DNA of 5,028 bases from an uncultured Collinsella sp. (GTDB lineage: Bacteria; Actinomycetota; Coriobacteriia; Coriobacteriales; Coriobacteriaceae), in NCBI GenBank assembly GCA_958372035.1, contig CATXML010000114.1:1-5028 (forward strand), written 5' to 3'. The position numbers were made by a program, and so were the translations under genes. Position 1 is the first letter of the stretch, and the number at the start of each line of letters is the position of its first letter. Positions 1 through 5,028 of the stretch are shown piece by piece. The notes under the pieces are model-generated. The model was not told where the DNA came from, did not search any database, and saw only the letters and a program-made list of their open reading frames with translations.

Positions 1-1744
1 TACCGTGCGCCTCGTTGTAGGCCACGGACTGCAGCAGGCCCGGCAGCAGCGAACGACGCATCTCGGTCTGCTCGGCCACCAGCGGGTTCATGAGCACCAC
101 GGGGCAGCCGCGACCCTCGGTGGGCATGCCGATCTTCTCCAGGTCGCCCGGGGCGGCAAAGCCAAAAGTCGTGGTCTCGTTGAGGCCGCAGGCGCGCAGG
201 ATCTCGCCGACCTTGCGGGTGAGCTTCTGCTCGCGGGTCAGGCCGCCGATGTGGTTCTTGGCAGCCGGGATGGTCGCCGTCACGCGGCCCATGCCCCACA
301 GACGCAGGACCTCCTCGATCAGATCGATCTCGCGCGGCAGGTCGGGGCGGAAGCTCGGCGGAGTGACCATAAAGTCCTCGCCGTCGCGCTCGACGGTGCA
401 GCCCAGGCGGGTGAGCGAGCGCTCGATAAAGTCGGGCTCGATGTCGGCGCCGCAGATGGCGTGCACGCGGGCCAGGCGCAGCTTAATGCTGTCGATGGTC
501 TTGGGCGCGGGGAACACGTCGATGTAGCCGGGAGCGACCTCGCCGCCTGCGATCTCCTCGATGAGCGCGCAGGCAACATCGGCAACATCCACGCAGCCGG
601 TCTCGTCGACCTGGCGCTCAAAGCGAATGGAGGCGTCGGAGATCAGCGACAGGTCACGGCTGGTATGCGAGGTGCGACCGGCGTTGAAGCAGGCGCTCTC
701 GACCATCACGTCGACGGTATCGTCCTCGATCTCGGAATCCATGCCGCCCATGACGCCGGCCAGCGCCACGGGACGCTCGCCGTCGGTGATAAGGCCCATG
801 CCGGCGTCGAGCGTGCGCTCCTCGCCGTCGAGGGTCGTGAACTTCTCATCCTGCTGGGCAGCGCGAACCACCACGCGGCGACGGCCCTCGCGCTCGGCAA
901 AGGTGGACAGGTCAAAGGCGTGCAGCGGCTGACCGGTGAGCATCATCACGTAGTTGGTGATGTCGACGATGTTGTTATGCGGGCGCACGCCCAGGGCGTT
1001 GAGGCGCTTGACCATCCAGTCGGGCGACGGGCCGACCTTCACGTTGCGCACGATGCGGGCAACGTAGCGGTCGCACAGGCCCTCGTCGGCGATCTCGACC
1101 GAAAGCTCGTCGTCCGTCGCGCGGCCGGTCTCGGTTTTGATGGCGGGCAGCTCAACGTGGAAATCGCGGTCGAAGATGGCGCCGGTCTCGCGGGCCATGC
1201 CGATCATGGACAGGCAGTCGGGGCGATTGGGCGTGATCTCGCAGTCGAGCACGGTGTCGCTCGAGCCCACGTACTCGGCAAACGGCATGCCGCAGGGCGT
1301 GTCCTCGGGCAGGATCATGATGCCGGAGTGGTCGCCGCCCAGGCCGAGCTCGCGCGCAGAGCAGTTCATGCCCATGGACACGACGCCGCGAAGCTTGCTC
1401 TTCTTGATCTTGACGTCGCCGGGCAGGACAGCGCCGATCATGGCCGTGACGATGTGGTCGCCGGCCTCGAAGTTCTGCGCGCCGCAGACGATCTGCAGCG
1501 GAGCGGGATTGCCGTCAGCGTCGAGGTTCTTGTCACCCACGTCGACCGAGCACACATACATATGGTCGCTATCGGGGTGCGGGGTCTTGGTGAGCACCTT
1601 GGCGGTCACTACATGGTCGAAGGACTCGCCCACGGTGTCGATCGCCTCGACCTCGGTGCCGGTACGGATATATTCGTCCGAAAGGGTCTTGGGATCCTCC
1701 GGAATATCGATCATGGTCTTGAGCCAGTCGTAAGAAACTCTCAC
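1..1744 (-). CDS. pheT: Phenylalanyl-tRNA synthetase beta subunit, N-terminal 581 residues (3' end outside window)
   Basis: Beta chain of the cytoplasmic (alpha-beta)2 enzyme that charges tRNA-Phe; this chain binds tRNA and hydrolyses mischarged Tyr-tRNA-Phe. The reading frame is open from a GTG at 1744 to the window edge, giving 581 of roughly 800 expected residues. The start is fixed by AAGGAG 7 nt upstream and by the typical opening MRVSYDWLKTMI. Domains in order: an EMAP-II-like tRNA-binding fold at about 40-160 (HPDSDHMYVC, IVCGAQN, GAVLPGD, KLRGVVSMGMNCS, HSGI); TPNRPDCLSMIG at 171-182; B3/B4 editing domain at about 215-400 (VDITNYV, GQPLHAFD, ALAGVMGG); B5 domain at about 417-485; then the start of the inactive class II-like core (NPLVAEQTEMRRSLLPGLL, about 553-571). 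By recalled alignment, E. coli editing residues H265, E334, T354 and A356 correspond to H275, E349, S369 and A371. A short insertion (DADGNPAP, 75-82) lies in the tRNA-binding fold. It is the second gene of the operon after pheS. The identity is secure; only the C-terminus is unseen. Confidence 0.97.
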   Translation of the reverse strand, partial: MRVSYDWLKTMIDIPEDPKTLSDEYIRTGTEVEAIDTVGESFDHVVTAKVLTKTPHPDSDHMYVCSVDVGDKNLDADGNPAPLQIVCGAQNFEAGDHIVTAMIGAVLPGDVKIKKSKLRGVVSMGMNCSARELGLGGDHSGIMILPEDTPCGMPFAEYVGSSDTVLDCEITPNRPDCLSMIGMARETGAIFDRDFHVELPAIKTETGRATDDELSVEIADEGLCDRYVARIVRNVKVGPSPDWMVKRLNALGVRPHNNIVDITNYVMMLTGQPLHAFDLSTFAEREGRRRVVVRAAQQDEKFTTLDGEERTLDAGMGLITDGERPVALAGVMGGMDSEIEDDTVDVMVESACFNAGRTSHTSRDLSLISDASIRFERQVDETGCVDVADVACALIEEIAGGEVAPGYIDVFPAPKTIDSIKLRLARVHAICGADIEPDFIERSLTRLGCTVERDGEDFMVTPPSFRPDLPREIDLIEEVLRLWGMGRVTATIPAAKNHIGGLTREQKLTRKVGEILRACGLNETTTFGFAAPGDLEKIGMPTEGRGCPVVLMNPLVAEQTEMRRSLLPGLLQSVAYNEAHG

Positions 1745-1751
1745 TTGATTA

Positions 1752-1757
1752 CTCCTT
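1752..1757 (-). promoter_or_regulatory. Ribosome binding site of pheT (decides a GTG start)
   Basis: AAGGAG reads on the minus strand at 1757-1752, a perfect anti-16S match placed 7 nt before the GTG at 1744. It settles the start of pheT, which has no ATG nearby in frame that would keep the conserved N-terminus. It lies in the 45-nt pheS-pheT gap, where no terminator is visible, so the two genes are probably co-transcribed. Confidence 0.85.
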
Positions 1758-1789
1758 ATGAGAAAGAAATGCTTGCTAGAACGGGTGAT

Positions 1790-2866
1790 TTAGAACTGAT
1801 TCAGGAATCTCATATCGCCCGTCATGAGAGTTCGCAGGTCGGGCATGTCGTAGCGCAGGGCCGCGACGCGCTCGGCGCCAATACCAAAGGCGAAGCCGGT
1901 GTACTTCTCGGGGTCGATGCCGCAGTTGATCAGGACGTTGGGGTCGACCATGCCGCAGCCCAGGATCTCGATCCAGCCGCTGTGCTTGCAGAAGTTGCAG
2001 CCCTTGCCGCCGCAGACGTGGCAGCTTACGTCCACCTCGCAGCTGGGCTCGGTGAAGGGGAAGAAGTGCGGGCGGTAACGCGTCTTGCGGTCCTCGCCAA
2101 ACATGCACTTAACAAAGTAGTCGAGCGTGCCCTTAAGGTCGCCAAAGGTGATGCCCTCGTCGACGACCAGGCCCTCGATCTGGTTGAACTGCGGCAGGTG
2201 GCAGGCGTCGGCCGTGTCGGGACGGTAGACGGTGCCCGGGCAGATCATGTAGATGGGCGGCTTTTGCGACTCCATGGTGTGAATCTGCACGCCCGAGGTC
2301 TGGGTGCGCAGGAGCACGTCGGACTCGCCATGGGCGTGGGCCTCGGGGTGTGCGACGCTGCCGGGGTTGTTGTCGACCACATAGAACGTGTCGCGAGCCG
2401 AGCGGCTCGGGTGATCCATGGGGGCGTTGAGCGCGGTGAAGTTGTAGTAGGAGGTGTCGACCATGGGGCCGGACTCGACGGTGTAGCCGATGCCGCAGAA
2501 GATGTCCTCGGCCTCCTCGATGATCTGCTTGATCAGGTGCTGGTGACCGATCTGCGGACGGATACCCGGCAGCGTGATGTCGACGGCCTCGTGCTCCAGT
2601 GCGTGCCTGAGGGCGGCGGCCTTCATCTCGGTGTTGCGCTCGTCGAGCATGCCCTCGATCAGCTGGCGCATCTCGTTGGCGCGCTTACCCATCACGGGAC
2701 GATCCTCGGGGGCGAGCTTGCCCATCATGCGCATCAGGCCGGTAATGCGACCCTTGCGGCCGAGCAGCTCAACGCGCGCAGCCTCGAGCTTGGCGGCGTC
2801 GTCGGCGCCTGCGACGAGCTCCTTGGCCTCTTCCTCGAGTTTGACCAGATCATCAATCAGACTCAT
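1790..2866 (-). CDS. pheS: Phenylalanyl-tRNA synthetase alpha subunit
   Basis: Catalytic alpha chain of PheRS; it activates phenylalanine with ATP and transfers it to tRNA-Phe in the cytoplasm together with PheT. The 358-aa protein is complete. It has an N-terminal helical coiled-coil region (about 1-90), then the class II catalytic core: motif 1 at GHQHLIKQIIEEAE (107-120), motif 2 region LLRTQTSGVQ (185-194), FNQIEG (227-232), FPFTEPS (269-275) and motif 3 GFAFGIGAERVA (324-335). By recalled Thermus numbering with a constant offset of 11, Q229, E231, S191, F269 and F271 match substrate-contact residues, while the equivalent of His178 is Q189. A326 matches the pocket alanine of E. coli A294. 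Four cysteines (C282, C285, C290, C293) form a CxxC-x4-CxxC insertion absent from E. coli but known in Firmicutes-type PheS. The ATG at 2866 is chosen because an AGGGA ribosome site precedes it; the frame stays open for 61 more codons upstream, but those are T-box leader RNA. Confidence 0.98.
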   Translation of the reverse strand: MSLIDDLVKLEEEAKELVAGADDAAKLEAARVELLGRKGRITGLMRMMGKLAPEDRPVMGKRANEMRQLIEGMLDERNTEMKAAALRHALEHEAVDITLPGIRPQIGHQHLIKQIIEEAEDIFCGIGYTVESGPMVDTSYYNFTALNAPMDHPSRSARDTFYVVDNNPGSVAHPEAHAHGESDVLLRTQTSGVQIHTMESQKPPIYMICPGTVYRPDTADACHLPQFNQIEGLVVDEGITFGDLKGTLDYFVKCMFGEDRKTRYRPHFFPFTEPSCEVDVSCHVCGGKGCNFCKHSGWIEILGCGMVDPNVLINCGIDPEKYTGFAFGIGAERVAALRYDMPDLRTLMTGDMRFLNQF

Positions 2867-2870
2867 GTCT

Positions 2871-2875
2871 TCCCT
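2871..2875 (-). promoter_or_regulatory. Ribosome binding site of pheS
   Basis: AGGGA, within a longer purine run (GAAAGGGAAG), sits 4 nt before the ATG at 2866 on the minus strand. It supports this start over the longer in-frame ATG at 3049, which falls inside the T-box leader. The stretch between the leader terminator and this site (2952-2876) carries no gene; a small GCGTT/AACGC hairpin (2936-2922) is the only structure I see in it. Confidence 0.7.
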
Positions 2876-2952
2876 TTCGTCTCTCGCGCTCCCCGCTCGC
2901 CGGGACGACTGCCGCCGCCCAGCGTTGCGAAAACGCGGCCCGGTTCGGTAAC

Positions 2953-2992
2953 AAAAAACCGCCCTCGGGCATGTGCATTGCCCAAGGACGGT
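2953..2992 (-). terminator. Intrinsic terminator of the Phe T-box (attenuator)
   Basis: On the minus strand ACCGTCCTTGGGCA (2992-2979) can pair along all 14 bases, with two G-U pairs, with TGCCCGAGGGCGGT (2971-2958) around a 7-nt loop, followed by six T residues (2958-2953). The 5' arm contains CCGTCCTT, the same bases that form the 3' side of the antiterminator, so the two structures are mutually exclusive. This is the off state, expected when tRNA-Phe is fully charged. Confidence 0.93.
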
Positions 2993-3237
2993 TGAATTCC
3001 GCGGTACCACCTTGTTTGACCCGGCGGATGTCTGGCCCGCCGTGCCCACTCTGCGCCCCTTATCGCGAGGCTCACGGCTTCCCTACTGGGGCTTCGCCGC
3101 CGCTAGCCGCGCGCCCGTTGAGGTCGCTGCTCGGGAGTGAACGCTTGGCCCTTGCCACCGCAGGAAGGCTTGCAGCCCATGACCTTCCCTCTCTTGCCGG
3201 CGACGCGGCGGGCAAAACCCTCTCCGTCAACGCATTG
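2953..3237 (-). promoter_or_regulatory. T-box riboswitch specific for tRNA-Phe, upstream of pheST
   Basis: Leader RNA that senses the charging of tRNA-Phe and controls read-through into pheS. Stem I closes with CGUUG/CAGCG (3232-3228, 3129-3125), followed by GA-rich bases resembling a kink-turn. A CGG-A-GAG/CUC-CCG helix follows (3226-3220 with 3137-3132), then a specifier loop. On its 3' side this loop carries UUC, a Phe codon, at 3141-3139, followed by the usual A. Above it are helices GCCC/GGGC and GUCGCCG/CGGUGGC, an AGAGAG bulge (3194-3189), and a GGAAGG/CCUUCC apical stem (3188-3163) whose loop contains GGGCUGCAA. A GGCGG/CCGCC hairpin (3041-3023) fits Stem III. The antiterminator pairs AAGG with CCUU and GCGG with CCGU (3013-2999 with 2991-2984) around the bulge UGGUACC (3009-3003). 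UGGU matches a tRNA 3' end with discriminator A, as tRNA-Phe has. The Stem II region (3124-3042, with CCAGUAGGG) was not resolved. Confidence 0.95.
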
Positions 3238-3243
3238 GGCTAT

Positions 3244-3252
3244 AGGATAACA
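3244..3252 (-). promoter_or_regulatory. Probable extended -10 promoter of the pheST operon
   Basis: The minus strand reads TGTTATCCT, an extended -10 (TG-n-TATCCT, four of six matches to TATAAT) at 3252-3244. Transcription would start near 3237, a few bases before the first base pair of T-box Stem I at 3232, which is where a T-box transcript should begin. No convincing -35 hexamer is present at 16-18 nt spacing, which is compatible with an extended -10 promoter. The call rests on position and the -10 only. Confidence 0.55.
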
Positions 3253-3359
3253 CATTTCGCGAGCACATCGCCGCGTTCCGTTTTGTTCGCACTGGGTACA
3301 AGGCAGGTAGCTGTGCAAACTGGCCGTGCACCCGCCTGCGGCGCTCGGCCTGCGAGATC

Positions 3360-3364
3360 AAGGA
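3360..3364 (+). promoter_or_regulatory. Ribosome binding site of the M32 carboxypeptidase gene
   Basis: AAGGA at 3360-3364 precedes the ATG at 3372 by 7 nt. It fixes the start so that the Lys/Ala-rich N-terminal extension is part of the protein; the next in-frame ATG (codon 69) would cut into the conserved part of the family. Confidence 0.75.
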
Positions 3365-3371
3365 TATAGGT

Positions 3372-4955
3372 ATGGGAAAGAAGTACGATAAGAAGGCCAA
3401 GGCCGCCGTGGCAAAGGCTGCCAAGGGCGTCAAGGCTGCTAAAGTCGACAAGGCCGTCAAAAAGTTCCGCAAACTCGAGGGCAAGCTGTGGACTCGCGAG
3501 TACCTGCTCAAGATTGCCGAGTTCGATGGAGCGACGATTGCTCCTGCCAACGGCGCAGCAGCGCGTGCCGACGCCATGGGCACCCTTGCTGGCGAGCATC
3601 ACAAGCTGCTGACCAGCAAAAAGTCTGTCGAACTTGTGCACTCGCTGGCACGCGAGACCGTCGCCGGAGGCAAGATCGACGACCCGCAGCTGCTCGACGA
3701 GATCCGTGTGCTCGGCCGCGATCAACGTGAGGCCAGTGCCATCCCCATCGAAGAAGCCGAGGCCTGGACCAGGCTCACCTGCGAGGCGGACGCCGTGTGG
3801 CACAAGGCCAAGGCAGCCAACGACTGGGCAAGCTTTGAGCCCTATGTGGATAGAATCGTCTCCCAACTTAAGCATCAGGCCGAGCTTATGGACCCCAAGC
3901 GCGACCCATACGATGTTTGGCTCGACCAGTACGAGCGCGGCCTTTCCACCAAGAGCTTCGATGCGTTTTGCGATGAGGTCAAGGCCACGGTCGTGCCGCT
4001 CGTGCACGCCATCGGCGAGCGCGGCCAGCAGCCGGCTGCCGACTTTTTGCACGCCCACGTGCCCGAGGCTGCCCAGCGCGCCATGAGCTTCGACCTTATG
4101 AAGCTTGTCGGCCTGGACCTGGACGACACCACGCTTGCCTTTACCGAGCATCCGTTTAGCGAGGGCTTTGCCGTGGGTGATGCGCGCATCGCGACGCACA
4201 TCTACGAGGACGACTGCATCTCCAACGTCTACAGCATCATCCACGAGGCGGGGCACACCATGTACGAGCTGGGCGTCAATCCCGCCTATGCGCGCACGTG
4301 CTTGGAGGGCGGCACCTCCATGGGCATCCACGAGAGCCAGAGCCGCTTTTTCGAGAACACCGTGGGTCGCAGCCGCGCCTTTATGGGCCCGCTGCTCGAG
4401 GTGCTGCGTCGTCACGCGCCCGAGGTCTACGGCGACGTCGACGAAGACACGCTCTACCGCGCCGTGAACATCGCGCAGCCGTCGTTGATCCGCACCGAGG
4501 CCGACGAGCTCACCTATCCGCTGCATATTATGGTGCGCTACCAGATCGAGCGCATGTTGTTTGCCGGCGAGGCTACGGCCAAGGACATCCCCGCGCTTTG
4601 GAATCGCTTTATGGACGAGTACCTGGGCATTCCCGTTCCCGACGACACGCACGGCTGCCTGCAGGATACGCATTGGAGCGGCGGTTCGTTTGGCTACTTC
4701 CCCACATATGCGCTGGGTAGCGCCTACGATGCCATGTTTGTGCCGGCCATGTGCCGCGACGGTGTCGACCTCAACGGCGCCTGTGCGAGCGGCGATTTGG
4801 CGCCCGTTCGCGCCTGGCTGGGCGAGCGCATTTGGCAGTGGGGCCGCGCCAAAGACGCGCCGGAGCTCATCAAGGGCGCCTGCGGCATGGACTTTGACGC
4901 CCGCTACTACTGCAGCTACCTGCAGGACAAGTTCACCACGCTGTACCAGCTGTAA
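3372..4955 (+). CDS. M32 family (Taq-type) metallocarboxypeptidase
   Basis: Zinc-dependent carboxypeptidase of MEROPS family M32, which removes single amino acids from peptide C-termini, usually with broad specificity except at proline. It is probably cytoplasmic, as no signal peptide or membrane segment is visible. The 527-aa protein has the family motifs in order: HPF (260-262); D270-x-R272-x-T274; zinc motif HEAGH (291-295, ligands H291 and H295, catalytic E292); HESQSRFFEN (320-329, third ligand E321); IRTEADELTY (373-382); and QDTHWSGGSFGYFPTY (431-446). The usual N-terminal WDxxT-type segment reads FDGATIAP (51-58), as in clostridial relatives. Usual family length is about 500, and the excess is mainly a basic stretch at residues 3-38 made of Lys, Ala and Val. 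The gene is transcribed away from pheST and appears monocistronic within the window. The likely role is peptide turnover; physiological substrate is unknown. Family assignment is secure, while the exact specificity is inferred from the family. Confidence 0.96.
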   Translation: MGKKYDKKAKAAVAKAAKGVKAAKVDKAVKKFRKLEGKLWTREYLLKIAEFDGATIAPANGAAARADAMGTLAGEHHKLLTSKKSVELVHSLARETVAGGKIDDPQLLDEIRVLGRDQREASAIPIEEAEAWTRLTCEADAVWHKAKAANDWASFEPYVDRIVSQLKHQAELMDPKRDPYDVWLDQYERGLSTKSFDAFCDEVKATVVPLVHAIGERGQQPAADFLHAHVPEAAQRAMSFDLMKLVGLDLDDTTLAFTEHPFSEGFAVGDARIATHIYEDDCISNVYSIIHEAGHTMYELGVNPAYARTCLEGGTSMGIHESQSRFFENTVGRSRAFMGPLLEVLRRHAPEVYGDVDEDTLYRAVNIAQPSLIRTEADELTYPLHIMVRYQIERMLFAGEATAKDIPALWNRFMDEYLGIPVPDDTHGCLQDTHWSGGSFGYFPTYALGSAYDAMFVPAMCRDGVDLNGACASGDLAPVRAWLGERIWQWGRAKDAPELIKGACGMDFDARYYCSYLQDKFTTLYQL

Positions 4956-4965
4956 GATCTTGAAG

Positions 4966-4998
4966 GCCGGCAGTTAGGGACGTTCCTTTTCTGCCGGC
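4966..4998. repeat. Perfect 8-bp inverted repeat downstream of the peptidase gene
   Basis: GCCGGCAG (4966-4973) and CTGCCGGC (4991-4998) are exact reverse complements separated by 17 nt, starting 10 nt after the TAA stop. The RNA could form a stem-loop and may help end transcription or protect the mRNA 3' end. It lacks the T-run after the stem expected of an intrinsic terminator (the following bases are GGATAGGG), so I do not call it one. Confidence 0.7.
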
Positions 4999-5015
4999 GG
5001 ATAGGGACAGTCCTT
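4975..5015. repeat. Two direct copies of TAGGGAC-N2-TCCTT
   Basis: TAGGGACGTTCCTT (4975-4988) and TAGGGACAGTCCTT (5002-5015) match at 12 of 14 positions and start 27 nt apart. Each is itself an imperfect palindrome. The first copy fills the loop of the GCCGGCAG inverted repeat and the second follows it. A further GGCCGG (4965-4970) and CCGGCC (5022-5027) pair frames the whole block. The layout resembles a dispersed, palindromic intergenic element cut by the window edge; no transposase is present here. Confidence 0.55.
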
Positions 5016-5028
5016 GCCAATCCGGCCA

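Larger units (their letters stand above)
3241..3371. other. Divergent intergenic region between pheST leader and M32 peptidase gene
   Basis: This 131-nt region holds the pheST promoter at its left end and must hold the promoter of the plus-strand peptidase gene, unless that promoter overlaps the T-box DNA. For the plus strand I find only weak candidates (TTGTTC at 3283-3288 without a good -10, and TAGGAT at 3243-3248 without a -35). An imperfect inverted repeat, GGCCGTGC (3322-3329) with GCTCGGCC (3343-3350), seven of eight pairs, lies in the peptidase 5' untranslated region. No small gene is supported here. Confidence 0.6.

Noticed and set aside
5..2995. A 996-codon open frame on the plus strand across pheT and pheS.
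   Set aside because: It is the exact antisense of two unmistakable synthetase genes; high G+C and rarity of TTA, CTA and TCA codons in the real genes leave the opposite strand free of stops. Its protein is low-complexity, with no family motif.
2867..3049. A 61-residue N-terminal extension of PheS from an upstream ATG at 3049.
   Set aside because: These bases form the T-box Stem III, antiterminator and terminator, and the conserved PheS N-terminus plus ribosome site begin at 2866.
3103..3318. A 71-codon cysteine-rich minus-strand frame that could be taken for a leader peptide.
   Set aside because: It begins upstream of the inferred transcription start and runs through T-box Stem I; there is no Phe-codon run of the kind needed for a translational attenuator.
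3240..4673. A 477-codon open frame on the minus strand opposite the M32 carboxypeptidase.
   Set aside because: It is antisense to a protein with complete M32 catalytic motifs, and shows no recognisable domain; another codon-bias shadow.
4966..4998. Intrinsic terminator for the peptidase gene.
   Set aside because: The stem is good but no T-run follows it; the T-rich bases are inside the loop instead.
3241..5028. A novel defence, mobile or biosynthetic system linked to the peptidase.
   Set aside because: Only one metabolic-type peptidase gene is present, with intact housekeeping family motifs and no partner gene in the window.

Overview
This 5 kb window is G+C-rich and tightly packed. It holds two divergent transcription units and looks like ordinary housekeeping chromosome. 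The combination of high G+C, a Firmicutes-style transcriptional T-box leader, a PheS with a four-cysteine insertion and a clostridial-style M32 peptidase suggests a gut actinobacterium of the class Coriobacteriia (Collinsella-like). That placement is an inference from gene style, not from a phylogenetic marker search.

Minus strand, read from about 3252 down to 1: an extended -10 promoter (3252-3244) precedes a leader of about 370 nt that can be folded as a phenylalanine-specific T-box riboswitch. It has Stem I with a UUC specifier, an AG bulge and a distal loop, a Stem III-like hairpin, an antiterminator with a UGGUACC bulge, and a competing intrinsic terminator. It controls pheS (complete, 358 aa) followed 45 nt later by pheT (GTG start with a perfect Shine-Dalgarno), whose first 581 codons are present before the window edge. 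Together these encode the alpha and beta chains of phenylalanyl-tRNA synthetase. Uncharged tRNA-Phe should stabilise the antiterminator and let the operon be transcribed.

Plus strand: after a 131-nt divergent intergenic region (3241-3371) lies a complete 527-aa M32 (Taq-type) metallocarboxypeptidase with all of the family's zinc and substrate motifs and an unusual Lys/Ala-rich N-terminal extension. No functional link with pheST is evident beyond the shared promoter region.

After its stop codon, the last 73 bases contain a nested inverted and direct repeat (GCCGGCAG/CTGCCGGC plus two TAGGGAC-N2-TCCTT copies) that runs to the window edge and looks like part of a dispersed intergenic repeat.

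No tRNA, rRNA, CRISPR array, transposase or phage gene was seen, and I find no evidence of a new multi-gene system. The points most worth a second look are the fully readable Phe T-box, the 3' repeat element and the basic N-terminal tail of the peptidase.
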